Positions 1 to 8,151 of a stretch of 64,000 bases of DNA are shown here, in pieces. The stretch spans positions 1-64,000 of the forward strand of contig NZ_RZNZ01000004.1 in NCBI RefSeq assembly GCF_008698145.1, read 5' to 3'. The stretch is from Bifidobacterium vespertilionis (GTDB taxonomy: Bacteria > Actinomycetota > Actinomycetes > Actinomycetales > Bifidobacteriaceae). Below the pieces are notes generated by a model. The model made no database searches, had not been told where the DNA came from, and saw only the letters and a list, made by a program, of their open reading frames with translations. A program made the translations under genes and the position numbers. The first letter of the stretch is position 1; each line of letters starts with the position of its first letter.

Positions 1-19
1 AGATGTGTATAAGAGCCAG
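1..19. other. Tn5 mosaic-end adapter remnant
   Basis: Bases 1-19 match the 19-bp Tn5 mosaic end used in tagmentation library kits at 18 of 19 positions (C instead of A at position 16). Real sequence seems to begin at about base 20. This marks a contig edge rather than a genomic transposon; no transposase is present. Confidence 0.85.
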
Positions 20-40
20 CTACCTGACTAATCTGATGCC

Positions 41-1183
41 ATGACCATTGAACTGACGATTCCCCAAACCATGCTTCCAGAAGACGGCCGCTTCGGTTCC
101 GGACCGAGCAAGATCCGCCCCGAACAGGTCGACGCCCTTGTCGCCGGCGGCCGGACGCTGCTGGGAACGTCCCACCGGCAGCCGCCCGTGCGTCATCTGG
201 TCGCCTCCATCCGCGAAGGGCTCGCCGACTTCTTCTCCATGCCGGACGATTACGAGATCGCTCTGGGCAACGGCGGCGCCAGCGCGTTCTGGGAGGTGGC
301 CTGCGCCTCGCTGATCAATCGTCGCGCGGCATTCGGCGTGTATGGCTCGTTCTCCAAAAAGTTCTCCCAGTCGGCCGCCAAGGCCCCGTTCCTCGAGGCT
401 CCGGTGATCTTCGAGGGGCAGCCCGGCACCTGCCGTCTGCCCGAGTACACGGACGACGTGGACGCCTACTGCTGGGCGCACGATGAAACCTCCACCGGCG
501 TCGAGGCGCCGATCCGCCGCGTACCCGGCAGCGTGGAGCAGGGCGCCCTCACGCTGATCGACGCCACCAGTGCCGCCGGCGCGCTCAAGGTGGATGTGCG
601 CGAGACCGACGCCTACTACTTCTCCCCGCAGAAGGCCTTCGGCTCCGATGGCGGCCTGTGGGTGGCCATCCTCTCCCCCGCCGCGGTGGAGCGCGCCGAA
701 TCGGTGGAGCAGTCGGCCTCGCTGGCCGGCGCCCGCCGCTGGGTGCCGCCGTTCCTCTCACTGACCACGGCCCTCGCCAACTCGCGCAAGGATCAGACGC
801 TGAACACGCCCTCTGTGGCCACGCTGATCATGATGGAGAACCAGGTGCGCTGGCTCAACGACAACGGCGGCATGGCATGGGCCACCGCGCGCTGCGCCAA
901 GTCGGCGTCGATCCTGTACAGCTGGGCGGAGAAGAGCGACTATGCCACACCGTTCGTCACGGACCCGGCCATCCGCTCGCATTCGGTGGTGACCGTGGAT
1001 CTGGATGAATCGATCAACGCCTCGCAGGTGGTGGCGCTGCTGCGCGACAACGGCATCTACGACACGTTCGCGTACCGCAAGCTGGGTCGCAACCAGCTGC
1101 GCGTGGGCGTCTTCCCGTCCGTGGAGCCCGCCGACGTGGCCGCGCTCACGCAGTGTGTCGACTACGTTGTGGAGCACCTGTAG
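41..1183 (+). CDS. serC: Phosphoserine aminotransferase
   Basis: Class V PLP-dependent aminotransferase that makes O-phosphoserine from 3-phosphohydroxypyruvate and glutamate, the second step of serine synthesis, in the cytosol. The PLP-binding lysine is K198 in FSPQKAFGSDGG, and the FGSGPSK substrate region lies at residues 18-24. The 380 residues are the usual length for the actinobacterial type. Only 40 bases precede the ATG, about half of them adapter, so the promoter cannot be judged. The ATG at 41 is preferred because family homology begins within 20 residues of it. The gene converges on manA with 29 bases between stops and no obvious terminator. Confidence 0.95.
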   Translation: MTIELTIPQTMLPEDGRFGSGPSKIRPEQVDALVAGGRTLLGTSHRQPPVRHLVASIREGLADFFSMPDDYEIALGNGGASAFWEVACASLINRRAAFGVYGSFSKKFSQSAAKAPFLEAPVIFEGQPGTCRLPEYTDDVDAYCWAHDETSTGVEAPIRRVPGSVEQGALTLIDATSAAGALKVDVRETDAYYFSPQKAFGSDGGLWVAILSPAAVERAESVEQSASLAGARRWVPPFLSLTTALANSRKDQTLNTPSVATLIMMENQVRWLNDNGGMAWATARCAKSASILYSWAEKSDYATPFVTDPAIRSHSVVTVDLDESINASQVVALLRDNGIYDTFAYRKLGRNQLRVGVFPSVEPADVAALTQCVDYVVEHL

Positions 1184-1212
1184 AACGCGCACATCATCGC
1201 GCTGAACGCGCT

Positions 1213-2550
1213 TCAGAACGGGGTTGAGGCGAGCAGATAGGCACCGGTCGCGCCGGCGTCGGAGCCAATATCCAGACGACCGGCCCCCGCAGGCACGAAC
1301 ACCGCCTCACCCCGTTCCAGCGCCCGTTCCCCCATACCGTCCGCGCATCGGACACGGCCCTCGCAGCACAGCAGCACACGGGGGCCTTGGGGAAGCCCCG
1401 CATCCCCTGAAACCACTTCGTTGGCGGCCAACCCCGCATCGCCCACACGCCAATCGCCCACATGCCCATAGGCGAGCATGAATTCATCCACGGGCGGCCT
1501 GTACAGCGTCGCGGACGGCACCGTTGCGGACGGTGCGGACGTAGGCGGTTGCAGGCAAGTCTGCGGATCGATCGGCGCGGACGGCTGGCAATCCAAACTA
1601 CGCAGCAAATTGGGGATGTCCCGGCGCTTCACAGTCATGCCGGCACGCAGCACATTGTCCGAATTGGTCATGATCTCCGCACCCGTGCCGCGGATATACT
1701 CGTGCGGCACGCCGGCCGGGATGAACACCGCCTCGCCCGGATCCAATCGCACCGGATTCATCATGAGCAGCGCGAGGGCGGACGGATCATCGGAAAACGC
1801 TCTGGCGGCCTTGCAGGCGTTGTCGATCGCCATGCCGATGCGGGACGGCACCCCTCCAACGGACGCGGCCCTCAGCCGCGCCGCCTCCAGCAACGCGGAC
1901 AGTCCCCTCCCTGCGGAATTCTGTGCGGTGACGGCCGCATGGAATGCGCGGAACATGCGCCGATGCGCCGGCGGCCATGCGATCGCCGCCTCGGGCATCA
2001 TCGCATCCGCCAACGGATCGGGTTCGCCGGCGAGCGCGCGCATCATGCGAAGGGCCAGCGGATGCTCCCCCACCGCGGCGAGCGCCTGCGCCGCCAGATC
2101 GGGCAGCATGAAGCCCACGGCCGCCTGGAACGGCTCGAGCGCCACCACCATCTCATGCTTGGCGAGCATGTCCCTGAACGACCGCTCCGGCGCATCGGCG
2201 GGCACGCCGGCGACCTGCTCGCGATGGTATCCGGCGCGCGCCTCGAAGCCCACCGGATGGACCTGCAGGGACAGCGGAATGCACGCGGAGATCAGTTTGA
2301 ACAGATACGGCAGCACGGGCCCGAATACGTGCGACGACATGGGACCGACCATGAAGTCGGGGTCGGTGCGGATCGCCTCGTCCAGCGCGATGGCACGGCC
2401 GTCCCAGATGCGCAGCAGGGATGGTGAGCTGGCATGGCCGGAGAACCACATCTCGGCCAACGGGGTCCCGGTTTCCATGCCGAACAGGTCCTGCAGGCGC
2501 GTATGGGAGCCCCACGCATAATGCTTGGGCACCGGCTCGATGCTGATCAC
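1213..2550 (-). CDS. manA: Mannose-6-phosphate isomerase, class I
   Basis: Zinc enzyme interconverting mannose 6-phosphate and fructose 6-phosphate. The protein opens with PVPKHYAWGSHTRLQ, typical of type I enzymes. The metal-ligand regions are visible: LSLQVHP (Gln and His), the AKHEMVVAL Glu, and the later GVPHEYIRG His. The frame is open upstream to an ATG at 2637, but the best start is the GTG at 2550: AAAGGAG lies seven bases upstream and family homology begins immediately after it, giving 445 residues. It is divergent from the DUF2530 gene across 116 bases. Confidence 0.9.
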   Translation of the reverse strand: MISIEPVPKHYAWGSHTRLQDLFGMETGTPLAEMWFSGHASSPSLLRIWDGRAIALDEAIRTDPDFMVGPMSSHVFGPVLPYLFKLISACIPLSLQVHPVGFEARAGYHREQVAGVPADAPERSFRDMLAKHEMVVALEPFQAAVGFMLPDLAAQALAAVGEHPLALRMMRALAGEPDPLADAMMPEAAIAWPPAHRRMFRAFHAAVTAQNSAGRGLSALLEAARLRAASVGGVPSRIGMAIDNACKAARAFSDDPSALALLMMNPVRLDPGEAVFIPAGVPHEYIRGTGAEIMTNSDNVLRAGMTVKRRDIPNLLRSLDCQPSAPIDPQTCLQPPTSAPSATVPSATLYRPPVDEFMLAYGHVGDWRVGDAGLAANEVVSGDAGLPQGPRVLLCCEGRVRCADGMGERALERGEAVFVPAGAGRLDIGSDAGATGAYLLASTPF

Positions 2551-2666
2551 GCGCAGGCTCCTTTCACCGTGTTCGGGGGCGGTTTCCACGGTTGCGCCGC
2601 TCCAACCGACAACGGGGTTGGAACCGTCGCCAGCCAACAGCCTACCGATGGAGTAAGGTGAAGTCT

Positions 2667-2921
2667 ATGAAGTTGGCGCCAATCTTTGATCCCGCGGCAC
2701 GCAAGTCCGCCCCCAAGCCCATCCAGGTGGACCTGCAGAAGGCATTCCTGTCCATCACCGCCCTGTGGGTCGTGGCGTTGGTCGTGGTCACCATCCTGCT
2801 CGCATTGGACATGACGAACATGCAGCCGCTTATCGTGTGCGTGGCGGGCACGGTGATCGGCATCATGATGCTCATCTGGGAGCACTTCCACCGCTGGGAC
2901 TACCGCCGGCTGGGCAAGTAG
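2667..2921 (+). CDS. DUF2530 family membrane protein
   Basis: A small actinobacterial membrane protein of unknown function, 84 residues. Two hydrophobic segments (about residues 27-45 and 50-68) are followed by a polar end, WEHFHRWDYRRLGK. The ATG at 2667 has a purine-rich AAGGTG site upstream; an upstream in-frame ATG at 2592 would add an arginine-rich stretch unlike the family. It stands alone, ending nine bases before the convergent sensor kinase. Family assignment is by overall pattern; no function is inferred. Confidence 0.7.
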   Translation: MKLAPIFDPAARKSAPKPIQVDLQKAFLSITALWVVALVVVTILLALDMTNMQPLIVCVAGTVIGIMMLIWEHFHRWDYRRLGK

Positions 2922-2930
2922 CCGTCAGCC

Positions 2931-4205
2931 TTACTGCGCGAGCGGCAGGGTGAAGGAGAACGTGCTGCCGGAGCCGGGCATGCTCCACACCGACGCCGAC
3001 CCGTGATGGGTGAGCGCCACATGCTTGACGATCGCCAACCCCAGTCCGATGCCGTCGCGCGTGCGGTCGGTCTGCGTCGAACCGCGGTAGAAGCGCTCAA
3101 AGATCCGCTCCTGGTCCTCCTTGGGGATGCCCGTGCCCTGATCGATCACGCGCACCACGGCATGGCGGCCATCGGACGATTTGGACACGCCGACGCTCAC
3201 CGTGCCGCCGTCCCGGGAATAGCCGATCGCGTTCTCCACAAGTTTGGTGATCGCGATGCGGATCTGATCGCCGTCGCCATTGACGGTGAGGTCTCGATCG
3301 CCGCCCACCGAAAGCCTCACGCGGGCCTCCTTGGCCACCGGGGCAAGACGATCGGCCACATCGCGCACTTGGGCGAGTAGGCTGAGACGGTTCGCACTGG
3401 AGGGGACGATCTGCTCCTGCGCCTTGACGAGCAGCAGCAGATCGGACACCATGCGGTTGAGACGGCGGCTGGCCGATCGCACCTCGCCGGCGTCGGCGGC
3501 GATGCGTTCGGGGTCGGAGGCGCTGACCTCCAGATCGCGGGCCAGCTTCTCCAACGCCGACGTGGGCTGGAGCAGCTGCTCGGACACGTTGGTGATGAAG
3601 GAATCGCGCGTGCGGGAGAAGCGCACGGCATCGCTCACGTCATCGAGCATGACCACCACGAAATCACCGACGCGGCCCACGGACACCTTGAGCCAGTTGG
3701 GGCGGGAGACGCCCTGCACCTTGGCGGAGGCCGGCGTGCCGCCACCCGGCACGGTGAGGGCCACATCGGCTAACTCCGTTTGTGTGGTCAGATCGAACGT
3801 GGTCCTGCCCCCGGTGCGCCGCACCTCATCCACGGCCTTGAGCACGGTTTCGTCCACGATCGCGTCATCGCGCACCACATTGAACCGATATGCCTCCGGG
3901 CTGGACCGAACCACCTCGCCGTCCCTGCCCACCACGATCGAGGCGATCGGCATCATGCCCAGCAGGGCGGCCGTCTCGTCATCGATGTCGTCGGGCGTCT
4001 CCTCCACCTGATGATCGTCCCTGTACCGCCTGGCGAGTCCGTGCCACCACGTCTCCAGCATGCTGGAGACCGGCACGTTCCCGGTCTTTTCGACCATGCG
4101 GTCACGCGCGGCGCCCATCACCGCGAATCCCACGAAAACGGCTACGGCCAGAACGATCAGGCCGAACACCACGAAGATGACCACGGACATTCCATTGTTC
4201 GACAT
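2931..4205 (-). CDS. SenX3/PhoR-like sensor kinase with Glu in place of the phospho-acceptor His
   Basis: A membrane sensor of the phosphate-sensing type, 424 residues. It has one membrane segment (about residues 7-30), a PAS-like middle region, a dimerisation helix and a complete ATPase domain: N box KLVENAIGYS, G1 DQGTGI, F box ERFYRG and G2 GIGLGLAIVK. In the H box, where relatives have an SHEL-type sequence, this protein reads NVSEQLLQPTSAL, so Glu-209 replaces the conserved His. It could bind ATP but should not autophosphorylate normally. No response regulator is next to it. phoU is divergent, 276 bases away, which supports a phosphate-related role. Confidence 0.85.
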   Translation of the reverse strand: MSNNGMSVVIFVVFGLIVLAVAVFVGFAVMGAARDRMVEKTGNVPVSSMLETWWHGLARRYRDDHQVEETPDDIDDETAALLGMMPIASIVVGRDGEVVRSSPEAYRFNVVRDDAIVDETVLKAVDEVRRTGGRTTFDLTTQTELADVALTVPGGGTPASAKVQGVSRPNWLKVSVGRVGDFVVVMLDDVSDAVRFSRTRDSFITNVSEQLLQPTSALEKLARDLEVSASDPERIAADAGEVRSASRRLNRMVSDLLLLVKAQEQIVPSSANRLSLLAQVRDVADRLAPVAKEARVRLSVGGDRDLTVNGDGDQIRIAITKLVENAIGYSRDGGTVSVGVSKSSDGRHAVVRVIDQGTGIPKEDQERIFERFYRGSTQTDRTRDGIGLGLAIVKHVALTHHGSASVWSMPGSGSTFSFTLPLAQ

Positions 4206-4292
4206 GGTTCCATTGTGTCAGATGTGAGGCCCGCGACAGGCAATGGCACTCACGCAAACGGAACCGCTTTCATGGGCGCGGCGGTCCAGATC

Positions 4293-4336
4293 AAGGCCGA
4301 AGCAAGGCCGAAGCAAGGCCGAAGCAAGGCCGAATC
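4293..4336. repeat. 11-bp tandem repeat, four units
   Basis: The unit AAGGCCGAAGC is repeated at 4293, 4304, 4315 and 4326; the last copy has one substitution near its end. It lies in the divergent region upstream of phoU. It could be a slippage-prone spacer between the two promoters. Confidence 0.85.
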
Positions 4337-4415
4337 GCAAGCGCGGCAAAGGTGAATCGGGGATGAACAGCCCGGTGAATTTTCAGCCAACGCCCGGTTT
4401 CTTTTCACGGGTTTG

Positions 4416-4445
4416 TTGGCGTACAACGGCCCCAGCTAATACAAT
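4416..4445 (+). promoter_or_regulatory. Candidate sigma-70 type promoter of phoU
   Basis: TTGGCG (4416-4421) and TACAAT (4440-4445) are separated by 18 bases and lie 36 bases upstream of the phoU start. Assigned by consensus similarity only. Confidence 0.5.
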
Positions 4446-4481
4446 GATTAAGGTTGTAAACCATCAGAGGAAAGGCTCATA

Positions 4482-5162
4482 ATGCGCGTTATTTTCAACG
4501 AGGAGATGAAGGCCGTCGCCGATGACCTCGATCGCATGGCGCAGGACGTCAGCAAGGCGATCAAGGGAGCCGGTGCGGCTCTGCTGAACTCCGACGTCGA
4601 GGCCGCTCAGACCGTGATCGACGGAGACATCGAAATCGATGCTCTCGAATCCAGCGTCATCGACCAGTGCGTCAAGCTGCTGGCCAAGCAGAACCCGGTC
4701 GCCACCGATCTGCGCGTGGTCGTTTCCACGCTGCGTCTGGCCGCCACCTTCGAGCGCATGGGCGATCTGGCCAAGCACGTGGCCGAAACCGCCCGTCGCA
4801 CCTACCCGCAGTCCGCCCTGACCGACGAGTCCCGCCCGGTCGTCGAGAAGATGGTGGAGTTCCTGAACACCACCGCCGACCGCCTGCCGGCCATGCTCGC
4901 CGATCGCGACACCCAGGTCGCCCAGCAGATCATTCTGGACGACGACACGCTGGACGAGCTGCACCACCAGACCTTCGAGATCATGCTCGCGGACAACTAC
5001 GACGGCGACAAGCAGCACCTCATCGATCTGGTGCTCACCGGCCGCTTCCTGGAGCGCCTTGGCGACCACGCCGTCTCCGCCGCCCGTCGCGTGGTGTACA
5101 TCGTCTCCGGCTTCGACCCTTCGAAGAAGCCCTGTCCGGACGAGGGCACGGACATCGACTGA
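4482..5162 (+). CDS. phoU: Phosphate transport system accessory protein PhoU
   Basis: Cytosolic negative regulator of phosphate uptake and phosphate signalling. The 226 residues form two PhoU helical repeats, each with the metal-binding signature: FERMGDLAKH (about residue 91) and FLERLGDHAV (about residue 192). The start is fixed by AGAGGAAAGG upstream of the ATG at 4482. The pst transporter genes are not in the window; only the degenerate sensor kinase is nearby. A strong inverted repeat follows the gene. Confidence 0.95.
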   Translation: MRVIFNEEMKAVADDLDRMAQDVSKAIKGAGAALLNSDVEAAQTVIDGDIEIDALESSVIDQCVKLLAKQNPVATDLRVVVSTLRLAATFERMGDLAKHVAETARRTYPQSALTDESRPVVEKMVEFLNTTADRLPAMLADRDTQVAQQIILDDDTLDELHHQTFEIMLADNYDGDKQHLIDLVLTGRFLERLGDHAVSAARRVVYIVSGFDPSKKPCPDEGTDID

Positions 5163-5204
5163 TTCGGGTCCAATCATTAGCTGATCCGATCTAGCTGCAA
5201 CGGG

Positions 5205-5248
5205 GAAGGCCCGGAGCGCACGTCAATTCGACTGTGTTCCGGGCCTTC
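5205..5248. terminator. Candidate terminator between phoU and the MFS gene
   Basis: An 11-bp perfect inverted repeat (GAAGGCCCGGA at 5205-5215, its complement at 5238-5248) lies between the convergent phoU and MFS genes. There is no clean T-tract, so termination strength is uncertain; it may serve both directions. Confidence 0.55.
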
Positions 5249-5311
5249 TCGCATGTTCAGGCATTGCGCCTTGTGGCCAGCCTTGCGGTCACGCTCGGAT
5301 CAGGCCCAGCG

Positions 5312-6670
5312 TCACACCTCGAACCGCTCCCAGTCGGCGGACGCGGGGATGAGGCGGATCGGCGACAGCACCGCGATCAGCAGACCGCACACGCCGAACA
5401 GGACGGTCACCACCGCAACCACGGTGAAGCCGCCCGGCACGTACTGCAGCGCCCATCCGGCGGCCATCGGCGCAAACCCGCCGAGCAGCCCGACCAGCGT
5501 TTCGAACACCGAGGAAACGCGCCCCTGCATGTCCTCCGGCGTGCGACCGTACATGAAGCCGAACAGCCCGGCGTTGAGCGTGGGCATCACCAGGCCGATC
5601 GCGGACAGGCATACGAGAATCGTCGCATAGCCGGCGCTGAAGATGAGCGGAATGAAGCAGCACAGGTTGAACGCCGTGGCGGCGATGACGGTCGACCCCA
5701 CGGGCAGTCGGTCCGCCACCTTGCCGGCGAGGAACGCGCCGATCAGCGAGCACACGCCCATGCCGGTGAAGATCAGACCGATCCGCAGGCCGCCCACGCC
5801 GTCGGCGATGAGCTTGAGCTGCGCGCCGGTTTCCAGTCCCGCGAAGCTGATGTTGAGCAGGGCGCCGAACAGGATGATCCACGGCAGGGTCCTGCGGGTG
5901 AGCGTCCAACGCCAGCCGGCCGCGAAATCCGCGAAGAAGGAAGACGCGACGTCGGAGGCGGCGGATGCGGCGGAGCCATCAGTGGCGCCGTCCGGGTCCG
6001 GAGCCGTGATGCCGTCTTCCGTTCCGCGTTCAACGCCGTGAGCGGGCAGCAGGGCGGAGCATGCGGCCCCGATCAGCGAGACGATGGCGGAGACGGCCAT
6101 CGGCACCCAGGCGACGATGCCGTACAGGGCTCCGGAAACGGGGCTGGACGTCAGCCCCACCGCGGATTCGCGTCCCTCGCGCACGGCCTGGGCCTTGGCG
6201 AAGTGCTCGGTGGGAATGAGCGAGCGCAGGATCGCATCGGTGGAGGCACCCAGCAGGCCGGAGATCATGCCAAGGGCAAGCACCGCGACCACCAGCACGG
6301 GCACGGTGAGCGTATGGGTGATCAGGCAGATCGCGAGAACCGCCCCCACCACGGCTTGGCCAATGCCCTGACCGATCATGAGCGCGCGACGATCGTGCCG
6401 ATCCACGATCACACCGCCGATGGGCATGAGGATCATCATGGTGACCATGGCCGCCGTGGTGAGCGCGCCGGCGACAAACTCGGATTGGGAAACCTGGAAG
6501 ACGATCAGCGGCAGCGCGAAGGTCTGCATGGCGTCGGCGAACACATCGGCCGTGTCCGCGGTGAACCATGCGGCGTAATGCGGGGTCCGCCAGAGGGACT
6601 TGGGGATGTCCGGCTTGACGGGGACGGAAGGGGTCGTAGGAGTGCCGGAGTTATGAGGGTTGGAGGACAT
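5312..6670 (-). CDS. MFS transporter, MFS_3-like exporter
   Basis: Twelve-helix major facilitator, 452 residues, of the drug/proton antiporter-like MFS_3 group. Landmarks are FADAMQTFALPLIVFQ in the first helix, the loop 2-3 motif GGVIVDRHDRRALM, and a long polar central loop (about residues 210-250) between the two six-helix halves. The start at 6670 follows AAAAGAG upstream of MSSNPHN and is preferred over an upstream in-frame ATG at 6790. The substrate is unknown. The 5' side holds two related hairpins (7069-7228) that could be operators. Confidence 0.8.
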   Translation of the reverse strand: MSSNPHNSGTPTTPSVPVKPDIPKSLWRTPHYAAWFTADTADVFADAMQTFALPLIVFQVSQSEFVAGALTTAAMVTMMILMPIGGVIVDRHDRRALMIGQGIGQAVVGAVLAICLITHTLTVPVLVVAVLALGMISGLLGASTDAILRSLIPTEHFAKAQAVREGRESAVGLTSSPVSGALYGIVAWVPMAVSAIVSLIGAACSALLPAHGVERGTEDGITAPDPDGATDGSAASAASDVASSFFADFAAGWRWTLTRRTLPWIILFGALLNISFAGLETGAQLKLIADGVGGLRIGLIFTGMGVCSLIGAFLAGKVADRLPVGSTVIAATAFNLCCFIPLIFSAGYATILVCLSAIGLVMPTLNAGLFGFMYGRTPEDMQGRVSSVFETLVGLLGGFAPMAAGWALQYVPGGFTVVAVVTVLFGVCGLLIAVLSPIRLIPASADWERFEV

Positions 6671-7068
6671 TGTGGTCTCTTTTCTGGGAGATCGGCCGGC
6701 GACCATAAACGGTTCCGGCTTGCGGATTGCCGGCTCATGGAAAAGGTCGTGGTCGAACGCGAGGACGCGAATGCGCGCACAGGCGATCATGACGAGAAGA
6801 GAACGCCACCGTCCGGATTCTGCGGAATGGCGGCGGCATCGTCAACACGGCAATGCGAGGGAGTGAGAAACGGCATGCTTCCGCATGGCGTACATCCGCG
6901 GGAACGCGGCGCAATACACCTCGCAATCCAACCCGTATGGATTAGCGGCCCTCTTCGACCATGACCACCATGACGACTCCTCAGATCCTCCACCCGGCAG
7001 CCCTGCCAAGTGGAACCAATGTTGAATTCAAGGGTACCATGCGCGGATTTTCGGCGCGCGAGCACTTC

Positions 7069-7107
7069 CAGTTCACGCAATGGGTTGTCACTTCATTCCG
7101 TGAACTG
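7069..7107. repeat. Inverted repeat with GTTCACGCAATG arm (copy 1)
   Basis: CAGTTCACGCAATG (7069-7082) faces CATTCCGTGAACTG (7094-7107) across 11 bases; 12 of 14 positions pair. The same motif forms a second hairpin 120 bases downstream. Possible operator of the MFS gene. Confidence 0.75.
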
Positions 7108-7188
7108 AAAACCGCTCAAGAACGCCCATATCAGAACAAGCAAAAGCTTGGAATCTCAAGAAAACCTTGGATAAACCGCACAAGGCCT

Positions 7189-7228
7189 CTGGTTCACGCA
7201 ATGAACGCCCATGCATTGCGTGAACCAG
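7189..7228. repeat. Inverted repeat with GTTCACGCAATG arm (copy 2)
   Basis: CTGGTTCACGCAATG (7189-7203) pairs perfectly with CATTGCGTGAACCAG (7214-7228) across 10 bases. Its arm shares GTTCACGCAATG with the hairpin at 7069-7107, so the region holds four copies of one motif in alternating orientation. Confidence 0.85.
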
Positions 7229-7241
7229 CGACGCACAAGAA

Positions 7242-7279
7242 AGGGGCCTCTCCACGGTTCAATCCATGGAGAGGCCCCT
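7242..7279 (-). terminator. Rho-independent terminator of gpmA
   Basis: A 13-bp perfect stem (AGGGGCCTCTCCA at 7242-7254, its complement at 7267-7279) starts 32 bases after the gpmA stop. On the minus strand it is followed by TTTCTTGT. Confidence 0.8.
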
Positions 7280-7310
7280 CTAAAACCACTCACCTAGTGG
7301 GTGGCAAGGC

Positions 7311-8051
7311 TCACTTCTGGCCCTGGGCGGCGACGGCGGCGGCACCGGCGGCGGCGGCCTCCGGGTCCAGGTACTCGCCACGCGGCTTGATCGGCTTGAA
7401 GTCGTCGTCCAGCTCGTACAGCAGCGGGATGGCGGTGGGGATGTTGACCTTGGCGATCTCATCCTCGGACAGGTTGTCCAGCATCTTGACGATGGCGCGG
7501 AGGCTGTTGCCGTGGGCCGCGATCAGGACGGTCTTGCCGGCACGGAGCTCCGGCTCGATGGCGGACTCGAAGTAGGGCTTCACGCGGTCGACCACGTTGG
7601 CCAGGCACTCGGCTTCTGGAACCGGATCGCCGGCGTAGCGCGGGTCGTGGTTCTGCGCGTACTGGTCGTCCGGATCGATCTCCGGCGGCGGGGTGGCGTA
7701 GGAGCGGCGCCAGAGCATGAACTTCTCGTCGCCGTACTCCTGACGGATCTCGGTCTTGTTCTTGCCCTGCAGAGCGCCGTAGTGACGCTCGTTGAGGCGC
7801 CAGCTGCGCTCGACGGGGATCCACAGGCGATCGGCCGCGTCAAGGGCGATGTTGGCGGTGTTGATGGCGCGACGCAGCAGGGAGGTGAACACGATGTCCG
7901 GCAGGACGTTCTTCTCCTTGAGCAGCTCGCCACCGCGCTTGGCTTCGGCTTCGCCCTGCTCGGTCAGCGGGACGTCCACCCAGCCGGTGAACTGATTGGT
8001 CTTGTTCCATGCGCTCTGTCCGTGACGGAGCAGTACTAGTTTGTAAGTCAT
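7311..8051 (-). CDS. gpmA: 2,3-bisphosphoglycerate-dependent phosphoglycerate mutase
   Basis: Glycolytic enzyme interconverting 3- and 2-phosphoglycerate. It shows the phosphohistidine motif [18 protein letters not shown] at the N-terminus, [10 protein letters not shown] in the middle and the second catalytic His in [11 protein letters not shown]. The 246 residues match the family and end in an Ala-rich tail. The ATG at 8051 ([11 protein letters not shown]) is used; the frame is open upstream, but family homology starts here. The upstream ribosome site is weak. It is followed by a strong terminator. Confidence 0.95.
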   Translation of the reverse strand: MTYKLVLLRHGQSAWNKTNQFTGWVDVPLTEQGEAEAKRGGELLKEKNVLPDIVFTSLLRRAINTANIALDAADRLWIPVERSWRLNERHYGALQGKNKTEIRQEYGDEKFMLWRRSYATPPPEIDPDDQYAQNHDPRYAGDPVPEAECLANVVDRVKPYFESAIEPELRAGKTVLIAAHGNSLRAIVKMLDNLSEDEIAKVNIPTAIPLLYELDDDFKPIKPRGEYLDPEAAAAGAAAVAAQGQK

Positions 8052-8151
8052 AATTCGCAGTCTAGCGTCCGGCACGGCCAAAATCGAGGGTTTCGGGGAC
8101 GTTCGTGGACAGTTTGCCGACGGTTCATCGACAGGCTCCCGCACAGGATCG

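Larger units (their letters stand above)
4206..4481. other. Divergent intergenic region between the sensor kinase and phoU
   Basis: No convincing coding sequence. It holds an 11-bp tandem repeat (4293-4336) and the phoU promoter with its ribosome binding site. The short frames here are low-complexity products of the repeat. Confidence 0.7.
6671..7241. other. Intergenic region upstream of the MFS gene
   Basis: About 570 bases between the gpmA terminator and the MFS start. No reading frame here has a ribosome site or family resemblance. The visible structure is the pair of hairpins at 7069-7107 and 7189-7228; nothing is recognised in 6671-7060. Confidence 0.6.

Noticed and set aside
6961-7575. 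A 204-codon frame reaching into gpmA from upstream
   Set aside because: It runs through the two hairpins and the gpmA terminator, then antisense to gpmA. No ribosome site and no homology pattern.
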